Part shown: positions 1 through 7,485 of the stretch, in pieces | Layout: every line of letters begins with the position of its first letter | Position numbering within the stretch: position 1 is the first letter of the stretch | Source of the DNA: Bog-756 sp049517675 | GTDB lineage: Bacteria > Actinomycetota > Acidimicrobiia > Acidimicrobiales > RAAP-2 | Length of the DNA: 13,244 nt | NCBI GenBank assembly: GCA_049517675.1 | Contig: JBEKRV010000080.1 | Location: forward strand, 1-13,244 | Direction of reading: 5' to 3' | Notes under the pieces: model-generated | Database searches by the model: none | What the model saw: only the letters and a program-made list of their open reading frames with translations | What the model was told of the DNA's origin: nothing | Position numbers and translations under genes: made by a program

Positions 1-1
1 C

Positions 2-136
2 GCACTGCGGCGCAACACCGATCGCAAGATCAAGCACCGCCTGGCTCAGTTCGCCCTGGCCGTCACCTTCTTGCTCACCGCCAAGCTCATCGACTGGCGC
101 AACCGGTGGTCACCGGGATTTGTCCCTATCCGCTGA
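2..136 (+). CDS. C-terminal fragment of an unidentified protein, possibly a transposase
   Basis: An open frame enters from the left edge and ends at the TGA at 134-136, giving 44 residues. The visible tail is rich in basic residues around a hydrophobic helix (FALAVTFLLTAKLIDW) and ends in WSPGFVPIR. A basic stretch followed by a hydrophobic helix near the C-terminus occurs in several DDE transposase families, so an insertion-sequence remnant is possible. No catalytic motif lies inside the window, so the family cannot be named. The frame has high GC at third positions, which supports coding. A membrane-associated or other cytosolic protein cannot be excluded. Confidence 0.4.
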   Translation, partial: ALRRNTDRKIKHRLAQFALAVTFLLTAKLIDWRNRWSPGFVPIR

Positions 137-150
137 GCCGCTTATCGGCT
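136..150 (+). terminator. Small hairpin just after the partial gene, weak terminator candidate
   Basis: AGCCG at 136-140 pairs perfectly with CGGCT at 146-150 across a 5-base loop and is followed by GTTTCCC. The stem overlaps the TGA of the upstream fragment. It is short and lacks a real T tract, so it is only a candidate terminator for that fragment. Confidence 0.25.
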
Positions 151-195
151 GTTTCCCGGCAGGTGACGTCAGTTTGCCGCTCCCCCTGACGGAAA

Positions 196-2943
196 GTGCG
201 ACCAAAGGCTCTGGCGATCCTGCATCCGGGTCGTCAGACTTCGTCCGTGGTTGTGGTCGCGCGCGCCCCTGTTGAGGAGCTGGACCTCGTCGATGCCGCC
301 GGCCTGGCACCCGACGAGGTGCTGTCGCGCCTGGGCAGCGGCCCTGACGGTCTGTCGTCCGACGAGGTGGCCGAGCGACTGGCACAGTTTGGGCCAAACG
401 CGCTCGGAACGCATCGGGTCCACGCCACCGCCGTCCTCTTCCGCCAGCTCCGTAACCCCATCCTGATCCTGCTGCTGGTCGCCGCACTGATATCGGGGCT
501 GACCGGAGGCGGTACGAACGCGGTGATCATCGCCGTGATCGTCGCCCTGAGTGTCGGATTGGGTTTCTTCAACGAGTATCGGGCGGAGGTGGCGATGGCC
601 TCTCTCCGCGCCAAGATCCGACAGGAGACCGAGGTTCGCAGGGACGGACAGGAAAGCCGGGTTGCCGTCACGAACCTCGTGCCGGGCGACGTGGTGTCGC
701 TCCGCATCGGCGTCCTGGTCCCGGCGGACATCCGTCTGCTGAAGGTCGACGAACTCGAGTGCGATGAAGGCGTGCTGACCGGCGAGTCGATGCCAGTGGC
801 CAAGTCGGCGGCGCCCGTCACCGGCCGCCAGCCGCTGGACCAGCCGGGGTGCGCCTTCATGGGGACGATCGTCCATCAGGGATCGGCCCTTGGCGTTGTG
901 GTTCGGACCGGAGCCGGCACCGCCTTCGGGCAGATTGCCGCAGGCCTGTCCGAGAAGCAGAGTCAGACAGCCTTCGAAGCGGGTCTGTCACGTTTCTCGC
1001 GCTTCTTGTTCGGGGTGGCGGCCATCCTGACCGCGTTCATCTTCATCGTCAACGTGCTACTGCACCGGCCCCTCATCGAGGCACTGCTCTTCTCGTTGGC
1101 CATCGCCGTAGGCATCGCCCCTGAAATGATGCCGGCCATCGTTACGGTGAGCCTCTCCGCCGGTTCGAGCGCGCTTGCGGCGAAGAAGGTCCTCGTGAAG
1201 CGGCTCGTTGCCATCGAGGACCTGGGCAACATCGAGATCCTCTTCACCGACAAGACGGGCACCCTCACCGAAGGGGTCATTACCTTCGAGCGGGCGCTGG
1301 ACGCCGACGGGAGCGCGAGCGATCGCCCACTCCTACTCGGCCTCGTGTGCAACGAAGCAACCGTCACCGACGGGATACCGGTCGGAGGGAATGCGTTGGA
1401 CCAGGCCTTGTGGTTGGCCCCCGACACGGTTTCGGGGGAAGGGGTCGCCGCCGCCACCGGTACCTATCAGAGGCTCGGCGTCCTGCCCTTCGACCACGAG
1501 CGGCAACTCGCATCGGTACTGGTGAAGGACCCTGGCGGGCATCTGCTCGTGATCACCAAAGGCGCCCCAGAGGTGCTGCTGGACCGGTGCACGAGCGTCC
1601 CCGACGGGGCTCGGCAGGCGCTGGAGGCGCTGTTCTCCGAGGGAGCCCGGGTGGTGGCCGTGGCCACCCGCTCCGCCGAGGGCGTCGAGGCTCTCACCGC
1701 CCAGGACGAGCAAGGGCTGGAGTTGGAAGGTTTCTTGACCTTCGCCGACCGCCCGAAGGCCGACGCCGGCTCCTCGATCGCCAAACTCGAGCAGCTGGGG
1801 GTGGCGGTGAAGATCATCACCGGCGACAACGGCCTGGTGGCGGCCAAGGTGTGCTCGGACATCGGGGTCGACTGCGCAGGAGTGCTCAACGGTGCCGAGG
1901 TCGAGTCACTCGACGACGACCACCTCGAAGCAGCGATCCTGACCACAACGGTGTTCGCCCGGATCAGCCCCGATCAGAAGTCGCGGATCATCAAGGTGGC
2001 CCGCCGCACAGGAAAGGATGTCGCATTCCTCGGCGACGGCGTCAACGACGCGGTCGCGCTGCACCATGCCGATGTCGGGATCTCGGTGGACTCAGGAACC
2101 GACGTGGCCAAGGACGCTGCCGATGTGGTGCTGCTGGAAAAGGATCTCGGGGTCCTTGCCGAGGGCGTGATGGAGGGCCGCCGCATCTTCGCCAACACCA
2201 TGAAGTACGTCCTGATGGCCACGTCCTCGAACTTCGGCAACATGTTCAGTGCGGCCGGTGCCTCCATCTTCCTGACGTTCCTGCCCATGCTGCCGTCGCA
2301 GATCCTCCTCAACAACTTGCTCTACAACACCGGTCAGCTGGTGATCCCGACCGACCGAGTGGATCCCGAGGCCCTCGCCCGGCCAGCGGCATGGGACATG
2401 AAGTTCATCCGGAGATTCATGATCGTGTTCGGTCCCGTGAGCTCGATCTTCGACTTCGTCACCTTCTGGGTCATGCTCTCGCTGCTCCACGTCGGTCACG
2501 TCGAGTTCAGGACCGGTTGGTTCGTCGAGTCGATCGCCACCCAGACCCTCGTCGTCTACGTGATCCGGACCCGGCGGGTCCCGTTCTTCCGGAGCCGCCC
2601 CAGCCTGCCCATGCTTCTCGTGCCGACCGGGGCGGCCCTCGTCGGCGCGATCCTTCCGTACACGGGACTGGCCAACCTGCTGGGCTTCACGCCGCTGCCC
2701 ACGGTGTTCTTCCTCATCCTGTTCGGGATGGTGGTCGTGTACCTGTTCCTGGTCGAGCTGGCGAAGACCCGTTTCTATCGGGCGCCCCACGCCAAGACCC
2801 CCCGGATCGCTACCACTCACGTCGAGCGGCTGGAACGGCGGATCCGGCGCCGGGCATTCCGCTTCATTCGCCATCCGAACCACGGGTCATTGAACGGAGT
2901 CGGAGGCAACCTCCCGGCGTCGCGGAGCACTGCTGACAAGTGA
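196..2943 (+). CDS. mgtA: P-type ATPase, P3B magnesium-translocating (MgtA/MgtB type)
   Basis: This inner-membrane ATPase is expected to import Mg2+ at the cost of ATP. It is 915 residues long, close to the roughly 900 of enterobacterial MgtA. The N-terminal cation-ATPase domain covers about residues 28-75. The actuator TGES loop is at 195-198, the membrane PEMMP motif at 309-313, the phosphorylation motif DKTGTLT at 352-358 (Asp352 phosphorylated), the nucleotide-binding KGAPE at 455-459, TGDN at 542-545 and GDGVND at 613-618. The segment SSNFGNMFS after the P domain, and the C-terminal block with SSIFD and SQTLVV-like (here TQTLVV) motifs, are typical of the P3B subgroup rather than Ca2+ or Na+/K+ pumps. 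The residue after NDA is Val620 where Pro is usual. The start is uncertain: an in-frame TGA lies at 187-189, GTG 196 is the first start, and GTG 247 or 253 would still keep the whole family domain. No Mg2+ riboswitch is recognisable in the short leader. Confidence 0.93.
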   Translation: MRPKALAILHPGRQTSSVVVVARAPVEELDLVDAAGLAPDEVLSRLGSGPDGLSSDEVAERLAQFGPNALGTHRVHATAVLFRQLRNPILILLLVAALISGLTGGGTNAVIIAVIVALSVGLGFFNEYRAEVAMASLRAKIRQETEVRRDGQESRVAVTNLVPGDVVSLRIGVLVPADIRLLKVDELECDEGVLTGESMPVAKSAAPVTGRQPLDQPGCAFMGTIVHQGSALGVVVRTGAGTAFGQIAAGLSEKQSQTAFEAGLSRFSRFLFGVAAILTAFIFIVNVLLHRPLIEALLFSLAIAVGIAPEMMPAIVTVSLSAGSSALAAKKVLVKRLVAIEDLGNIEILFTDKTGTLTEGVITFERALDADGSASDRPLLLGLVCNEATVTDGIPVGGNALDQALWLAPDTVSGEGVAAATGTYQRLGVLPFDHERQLASVLVKDPGGHLLVITKGAPEVLLDRCTSVPDGARQALEALFSEGARVVAVATRSAEGVEALTAQDEQGLELEGFLTFADRPKADAGSSIAKLEQLGVAVKIITGDNGLVAAKVCSDIGVDCAGVLNGAEVESLDDDHLEAAILTTTVFARISPDQKSRIIKVARRTGKDVAFLGDGVNDAVALHHADVGISVDSGTDVAKDAADVVLLEKDLGVLAEGVMEGRRIFANTMKYVLMATSSNFGNMFSAAGASIFLTFLPMLPSQILLNNLLYNTGQLVIPTDRVDPEALARPAAWDMKFIRRFMIVFGPVSSIFDFVTFWVMLSLLHVGHVEFRTGWFVESIATQTLVVYVIRTRRVPFFRSRPSLPMLLVPTGAALVGAILPYTGLANLLGFTPLPTVFFLILFGMVVVYLFLVELAKTRFYRAPHAKTPRIATTHVERLERRIRRRAFRFIRHPNHGSLNGVGGNLPASRSTADK

Positions 2944-2979
2944 ATCCGAGTTCACCGCCCGCCCGATATTGCCGGATTC
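2942..2979 (+). terminator. 7-bp inverted repeat at the end of the Mg2+ ATPase gene
   Basis: GAATCCG at 2942-2948 is the exact reverse complement of CGGATTC at 2973-2979, with a 24-base GC-rich gap between them. The left arm overlaps the stop codon. There is no T tract, but terminators without one are common in high-GC actinobacteria. It could stop transcription running towards the convergent arsR gene. Confidence 0.3.
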
Positions 2980-3322
2980 CGCGCAGGTGCGGGTTCCCGT
3001 GAACGTGTTGGAGCGGGGCAGGCGACAACGTGAGCACTCGCGAACTTGAGTCCGCCAGTCTTGTCGAGACCCGATGGCTCGGCACCCGCTCCTGGCTCGG
3101 GTCGCCGGAGGATTTGCTCGACGCATCGGCGCTCCGGCAGGGGTTCGAACATGGTCCCATCGCCTCCACCACTGTTCGCCTCCGCCGACGTTGGGCGAAC
3201 GACACCGCTACGGGAGGGTCGATGGCTTCGGGTCCCCGATCCGCCGACCGGGGCAAGTGCCGATCTCCGAACCCCTCGGCCTCGGGAATCCGATTGGGCT
3301 GCCGCTGGGGCCATGCGCCACG
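2980..3322. other. Intergenic stretch without a supported gene
   Basis: Several open frames run through this stretch on both strands. None shows a family motif, a ribosome-binding site with a sensible start, or consistent GC bias at third positions. It lies between two convergent genes, so no promoter is needed here. I see no tRNA, repeat array or clear mobile-element end. It may be decayed sequence. Confidence 0.5.
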
Positions 3323-3355
3323 AGCTCGGACGGAACGGAACGTCCTCGCGAGCTC
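3323..3355 (-). terminator. Bulged hairpin downstream of arsR
   Basis: GAGCTCGGACG at 3322-3332 can pair with CGTCC at 3341-3345 plus GAGCTC at 3350-3355, leaving a 4-base bulge (TCGC) and an 8-base loop. It begins about 13 bases beyond the arsR stop on the minus strand. No T tract follows. Position and stem strength suggest a terminator for arsR, but the evidence is only structural. Confidence 0.3.
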
Positions 3356-3367
3356 CGGTGGTCGCCG

Positions 3368-3685
3368 CTACATCTGTTCGAGCAGTTCCTGAGTCTCCGC
3401 CAAGGAGTTCCGGATGATGCGCTTCGCGATCTCCAGCAGGTCGAAGATCTGCGGATCGCTGACGGAGTAGAGGACACTGGATCCCGCCTTGCGCGCCTGG
3501 ATCAGGTTCGCCCGGCGCATGATCCCGAGTTGTTGGGAGAGATGCGAGGCCTCGAGACCCGTCTCCAGGATCAGCGCACTGACCGGCTGTTCACCTTCGC
3601 GGAGGAGCTCGAGGACCCGGATACGGGCAGGGTGGGCGAGCGTCTTGAAGAACTCGGCCTTGACCTGATGGATGGGTGTCGTCAT
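3368..3685 (-). CDS. ArsR/SmtB-family winged-helix regulator, Rv0081-like, cysteine-free
   Basis: A 105-residue DNA-binding repressor-type protein. The N-terminal block VKAEFFKTLAHPARIRVLELL (residues 8-28) and the recognition-helix region SHLSQQLGIMRRANLI (47-62) are ArsR hallmarks, and the wing lies near residues 66-76. From memory, the N-terminal block is nearly identical to M. tuberculosis Rv0081, which precedes the homologous hyc-like operon in that species and is linked to hypoxia. There is no cysteine anywhere, so the thiolate metal site of classical ArsR, CadC or SmtB proteins is absent and the signal is probably not a thiol-bound metal. The ATG at 3685 has a strong ribosome-binding site. 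The gene is the last on the operon strand, 148 bp after the large-subunit gene, so it could be co-transcribed or have its own promoter. Confidence 0.92.
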   Translation of the reverse strand: MTTPIHQVKAEFFKTLAHPARIRVLELLREGEQPVSALILETGLEASHLSQQLGIMRRANLIQARKAGSSVLYSVSDPQIFDLLEIAKRIIRNSLAETQELLEQM

Positions 3686-3692
3686 CGACGTG

Positions 3693-3698
3693 TCTCCT
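3693..3698 (-). promoter_or_regulatory. Ribosome-binding site of arsR
   Basis: The minus strand reads AGGAGA here, within a longer purine-rich run (AAGGAAGAGGAGA), seven bases before the ATG at 3685. This fixes the arsR start. It is the clearest Shine-Dalgarno on the minus strand, whereas the operon genes rely mostly on overlapping stops and starts. Confidence 0.8.
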
Positions 3699-3776
3699 CT
3701 TCCTTTCGGCCGCGAATGGTAGGTGACCCCCGTGGACGAAACGATCCGGACGGAATGGAATCGCAGTGGTGCCTCC

Positions 3777-3795
3777 GGGCCGCCCCCGCCGGCCC
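3777..3795 (-). terminator. GC-rich hairpin between the large-subunit gene and arsR
   Basis: GGGCC at 3777-3781 pairs with GGCCC at 3791-3795 across a 9-base loop, in the 148-bp gap after the large-subunit stop. It could partly terminate or process the operon transcript before arsR. In sequence this GC-rich such a short stem may be chance. Confidence 0.2.
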
Positions 3796-3833
3796 CGATG
3801 CAGACGCGCCCTCCGGAATGACGTGCTCCCGCA

Positions 3834-5378
3834 TCAGAGGTCGTTTCCTGCGTACGAGAGGTTGAAGCTCTTGTTGGCGAGCGGGAAGTCCGGGACGATC
3901 GTGTCGGCCAAGGACACCGGGAGGCCGGGCCAGTTGAGGAAGGACGGGTCGACCACCTTCACCCGGGCGAGGGTCCCGTCGGCACCCAGCTCGATGCGGT
4001 GGACGATCGCACCCCGCCACCCTTCGACGACGCCCACGCCTCCATGGGACCGGTCCACAGCAGGCCTGCCAGCATCCGCCGTCAACGACTCCATCGGTCC
4101 GGCACGTCCGATCAGGTCCCCGAGCAGCCGGACCGCGGCCCGCACCTCGTCGACCCGGACCTGGTACCGCGCCATGACGTCGCCTCCGTCGTGCGTAACC
4201 GGTGTGAATCGATCTCCGAGTTCGACGAACGGGTGCGCCGAGCGTGCGTCGAAGGCGACGCCCGATGCCCGGGCGGCCACTCCGACCAGGCCCAGGTCCC
4301 GAGCGTGTGAAAGGTCCAGCGTTGCCGTGCCCGAGAACCGCTCCATCACGAATGCATTCGAGCCGGCCAGTCGGGTCAGGTCGTCGAATTGCCCGGAGAT
4401 CTCCTCCAACTCGGAGCCGGTGGGCAGCCTCTTGACGCGTGCTCCCCCCACGACGACCCCACCGCGCAGAAGACGGTGGCCGGTCAGGTCGTGATTCAAC
4501 CGGAGCAGAAGCTCGCGGAGCGACAGCGCCCACGCGTTGGCGAGGCCGAATCCGACGTCGTTGCAGAGTGCTCCGATGTCGGCGACGTGGTTGTAGATCC
4601 GCTCCATCTCGAGGAGGACGCCACGCAGCGCCTGTGCCTCGTCCGGCACCTCGACCCCCAGCGCATCCTCCACGGCCTGGCAGTACGCGATCCCGTGCCC
4701 GACGGTGGTGTCCCCCGAGATCCGCTCGGCGATAGCCAGTCCATCGGCGATCGTCTTCCCCTCGAAGAGACGCTCGATGCCCTTGTGGACGAACCACAGC
4801 CGTGCCTTCATGCGGAGGATCGTCTCCCCCACCACCCAGAACCGGAAGTGTCCGGGCTCGATCAGCCCGGCGTGCACGGGACCGACCGGGATCTCGTAGA
4901 CACCCGTCCCCTCGACGGGAACGAACGGGTAATGGCCGGCCTCGTCGACCATCGCCGGCAGTGCTCCCGCGTCGAACCGCATCGGGTGCCACCCGGCCGG
5001 CCAGTGCTGGTGCAGGACCAGGCGCCGGGGTTGGGGGTGGTCGAGTGGCACGATCCCGAACAGGTCCTGGAGCTCGCGTTCGAACCGGCTGGCCGGAAAC
5101 GAGACGTCGGCGAGTGTCGGCAGCTCGGGACGCGTGCGGTCCACCGGGACGTGCAGCTCGATCCGACGGTCGGGCGGACCCGAGGTGAGGAGGTAGACGA
5201 CGCGCATCACCGTCCCGTCGTCGTGCCCGGACACCAGCGCCAGGCGCATCCCGTCCGAAAACAGGGCCGAGACCGCCCCTGCCAGCTCCGACGGTTCGAC
5301 GCGGGCCGCGGAGCGGTGCAGCCCGCAGGGGGCGAAGCCGGTCCCGGATGGCGGTTGCAGCGCGTCGAGCGGGGTCAC
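3834..5378 (-). CDS. hycE: HycE/HyfG/NuoCD-like large subunit lacking the NiFe cysteine ligands (Ehr type)
   Basis: A 514-residue peripheral subunit. Residues about 30-125 are a NuoC-like 30-kDa domain, with the signature FERELQDLFGI at 99-109 and a following HPQPRRL. Residues about 165-514 are the NuoD/HycE-like 49-kDa domain, with GPVHAGLIEPGHFRFW from 166 and HKGIER at 198-203. The first metal motif, ER[VI]CGxC in hydrogenases, reads ERISGDT at 218-224, so Ser221 and Thr224 replace the cysteines. The C-terminal DPCxxC motif reads NLSYAG at 506-511, so Ser508 and Gly511 replace the other two. The protein ends three residues later, with no cleavable maturation extension. A NiFe centre therefore cannot be built in the usual way, and hydrogenase activity is unlikely. 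The GTG start overlaps the upstream stop (GTGA). An internal ATG would cut into the 30-kDa domain. From memory it resembles Rv0087 of M. tuberculosis. Confidence 0.93.
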   Translation of the reverse strand: MTPLDALQPPSGTGFAPCGLHRSAARVEPSELAGAVSALFSDGMRLALVSGHDDGTVMRVVYLLTSGPPDRRIELHVPVDRTRPELPTLADVSFPASRFERELQDLFGIVPLDHPQPRRLVLHQHWPAGWHPMRFDAGALPAMVDEAGHYPFVPVEGTGVYEIPVGPVHAGLIEPGHFRFWVVGETILRMKARLWFVHKGIERLFEGKTIADGLAIAERISGDTTVGHGIAYCQAVEDALGVEVPDEAQALRGVLLEMERIYNHVADIGALCNDVGFGLANAWALSLRELLLRLNHDLTGHRLLRGGVVVGGARVKRLPTGSELEEISGQFDDLTRLAGSNAFVMERFSGTATLDLSHARDLGLVGVAARASGVAFDARSAHPFVELGDRFTPVTHDGGDVMARYQVRVDEVRAAVRLLGDLIGRAGPMESLTADAGRPAVDRSHGGVGVVEGWRGAIVHRIELGADGTLARVKVVDPSFLNWPGLPVSLADTIVPDFPLANKSFNLSYAGNDL

Positions 5379-6835
5379 GTCGCCACCACCCGCGCCGCGG
5401 CCTGGAGGAGTCCGTCGAGCGGCCAGGCGGCCACCCCGATGAAGGCACAGGTGGCCAGACCGCCCACCAGTGGGGCGGTGACCCAACCCGGCGGGCGGGG
5501 CGCCGGGGATTCGGAGGCCGATCCCCCGAGCAACATGTGCCGGGCGTGACCGACGACGGCCACGAAGATGACCACCATGAAGGCGACGGCAGCCACGGCC
5601 ACCCACCCGAGGCCGACCTTGAATTCGGCACGGGTCATGAGGAGCTCGCTGCTGAACAGACTGAACGGTGGCAGCCCGAGCAGGGCCACCAGACCGATGC
5701 CGAACACGCCCCCGAGGACCGGGCGCCGCGCCAGGAGGGTCCGGACGCCGTCGATCTGACTGGTTCCTTCGGCGGCCAGGATCTCGCCGGAGGTGAGGAA
5801 CAGCACCGTCTTGGTCAGGCCGTGCCCGAGGACCTGCAACAGGACCGCGGCGATGGCCAACCGGATCCCGGCCGCGGCCCCGAGGGCGATGAGCCCCATG
5901 TGCTCGATGCTCGAGTAGGCCAGCATCCGCTTGTAGTCGCGCTGGGCGATGAGGAGCGACGCGGCCACGCCCAGTGACAGGAGCCCCACGATGACCAGCA
6001 GCGTCCGCGGGAACGCCGGACCGACGGCCACGTCCACCACGGCCTTGAACCGGAGGATGGCGTAGAAGGCCACGGTCAGGAGCACACCCGACATCAGGGC
6101 CGACACCGGGGCCGGGGCCTGGCTGTGGGCGTCCGGCAACCAACTGTGCATGGGGGCGAGTCCCACCTTCGTGCCGTAGCCGAGCACGAGCAGAGCGAAG
6201 GCGAGGCGCATGACCGAGGGGTCGAGCCGATGGGCGCCGGCCATGAGGGACGTCCAGTCGAGCGCGCCGGCCGAGTGGCCGCCGGCGTGGAGTGCGGCCA
6301 GGTAGACGAGCACGGTGCCGAGGAAGGCCAGGGCGATGCCGACCGAGCAGATCACCAGGTACTTCCAGGACGCCTCCAGGGCACCCTTGGTTCGTCGGTG
6401 ACCCACGAGGAAGGTCGTGACGATGGTCGTGGCCTCCACCGCCACCCACAGAACGCCGAGATTGGCGGCGAGTACGGCGAGCAGCATGGTGGCGACGAAG
6501 ACCTGGACGAGCATCCCGTAGCCCGTGGCCCGGCCCTGGGTGGTGCGGCCGTCCCGCCGCTCGAAGGCAAGGGTGCGGATGCCCAGCCACGAGGCCAGGA
6601 GGGCGACCACGCCGATGACCAGGACCATGAAGGCGCTGAGGGCGTCAGCCCGGAGCACCCCCCATGCCCCGGTCATCGGCCCGGACCCGACCACCCGGAC
6701 GGCCACGGCGATCCCCAGCACCAGGACCGCCCCGTTGGAGGCCACCGCCGTCCACTGGGCCACGGGGTGCCGCGGAGCGACGGCGACGACCGCTCCTCCG
6801 AGCAGCGGCAGTACGAGCAGCAGGACGAGCGCCAT
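5375..6835 (-). CDS. hyfF: HyfF/HycQ-like antiporter-type membrane subunit
   Basis: A 486-residue polytopic membrane protein of the NuoL/M/N (Mrp antiporter-like) family. It is expected to move protons or sodium in the membrane arm of the complex. Hallmarks are Glu134 in VAVEATT, Lys223 in GYGTKVGLAPMHSWLPDAH, the block PAPVSALMSG at 241-250, a loop RDYKRMLAYSS, and a later membrane Lys in GLTKTVLF. These correspond to the functional Glu and Lys residues of complex I antiporter subunits. The length is slightly below E. coli HyfF and close to M. tuberculosis Rv0086 as I recall it. The ATG shares one base with the stop of the upstream hyfE-like gene (TGATG), and an AGGACC lies upstream. Its own stop overlaps the GTG of the large-subunit gene by four bases. 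Confidence 0.93.
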   Translation of the reverse strand: MALVLLLVLPLLGGAVVAVAPRHPVAQWTAVASNGAVLVLGIAVAVRVVGSGPMTGAWGVLRADALSAFMVLVIGVVALLASWLGIRTLAFERRDGRTTQGRATGYGMLVQVFVATMLLAVLAANLGVLWVAVEATTIVTTFLVGHRRTKGALEASWKYLVICSVGIALAFLGTVLVYLAALHAGGHSAGALDWTSLMAGAHRLDPSVMRLAFALLVLGYGTKVGLAPMHSWLPDAHSQAPAPVSALMSGVLLTVAFYAILRFKAVVDVAVGPAFPRTLLVIVGLLSLGVAASLLIAQRDYKRMLAYSSIEHMGLIALGAAAGIRLAIAAVLLQVLGHGLTKTVLFLTSGEILAAEGTSQIDGVRTLLARRPVLGGVFGIGLVALLGLPPFSLFSSELLMTRAEFKVGLGWVAVAAVAFMVVIFVAVVGHARHMLLGGSASESPAPRPPGWVTAPLVGGLATCAFIGVAAWPLDGLLQAAARVVAT

Positions 6836-7485
6836 CAGTCGTGCAGGTCCTGCAGCTCGTCGAGATCGACGTTCCCGAACTCCGACCGGAGCCGGCGGGT
6901 GAGGACCATCAGCACCACCACGCCGAGCAGGACGTCCAGGGATACGCCGAGTTCGATGAGGAAGGGCACACCCGCGGTGGACAGGAACGCCACCAGAGCG
7001 ATGCCGTTGTCGACCATCAGCAGTCCCACGATCTGGACGACCGGGCGCCGACGGGTCACCAGGACCTGGAAGCCCACGAGGAGGGTCGCCACCCCCACCG
7101 GGACGAGCGCCCCGGCGGGAGTGCCCACGAACCGGCCGATCCCCCTCGTGGTGAGAAAGGCGATCAGGATCAGCACCGCGGAGGCGACGAGTCCGGCCGG
7201 CACGTTCACCAGCGGCCGGGTCTCGCGATCGAGCACACCATCCCCGCCGGCCCGCCCGAGGAGCAGCGGGATCATCGCCCCCTTCACCAGCACCACGACC
7301 ACCGCGGTGGCGATCAGGCCGGGGTCATCGTGGTGGACCCCGAGGATGAGAGCCACCGAACCGAGGGCGACGCCCTGGACCGCCACCACCCGGATCACGG
7401 CCGGCACCGAGGACAGCCAGACGACCAGCACCGCGCACACCAGCACCGCGCCGGCGGCCAACGTGAGGGCGCCGTCGGTGGTCAT
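6835..7485 (-). CDS. hyfE: HyfE/HycP-like membrane subunit
   Basis: A 216-residue membrane protein, the same length as E. coli HyfE. It has about six or seven hydrophobic helices and no soluble domain. The segment RRRPVVQIVGLLMVDNGIAL at 145-164 corresponds to the NuoK-like part of HyfE, where the usual acidic residue in LLxENG is Asp159. Other membrane acids include Glu178 and Asp184. It likely forms part of the ion path between the NuoH-like and antiporter-like subunits. The frame stays open upstream for hundreds of codons, but that part is antisense-like shadow sequence over the hyfC and hyfB genes. The ATG at 7485 is chosen because it gives the family length and overlaps the hyfC stop by four bases (ATGA). 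Confidence 0.9.
   Translation of the reverse strand: MTTDGALTLAAGAVLVCAVLVVWLSSVPAVIRVVAVQGVALGSVALILGVHHDDPGLIATAVVVVLVKGAMIPLLLGRAGGDGVLDRETRPLVNVPAGLVASAVLILIAFLTTRGIGRFVGTPAGALVPVGVATLLVGFQVLVTRRRPVVQIVGLLMVDNGIALVAFLSTAGVPFLIELGVSLDVLLGVVVLMVLTRRLRSEFGNVDLDELQDLHD

Noticed and set aside
3127..3170. GGTTCGAAC resembling a tRNA T-loop
   Set aside because: The bases on either side cannot form a T stem on either strand, and no acceptor, D or anticodon arm is found.
3327..3760. 14-base near-identical direct repeat CGGACGGAAYGGAA at 3327-3340 and 3747-3760, flanking arsR
   Set aside because: One mismatch in 14 GC-rich bases is expected several times by chance in a window this size, and no insertion-type hallmarks accompany it.
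5379..6590. Long upstream extension of the large-subunit reading frame
   Set aside because: It overlaps the hyfF-like gene in another frame, is rich in Arg/Gly/Pro, and has no family match. The GTG at 5378 gives the expected length and an operon-style overlap.
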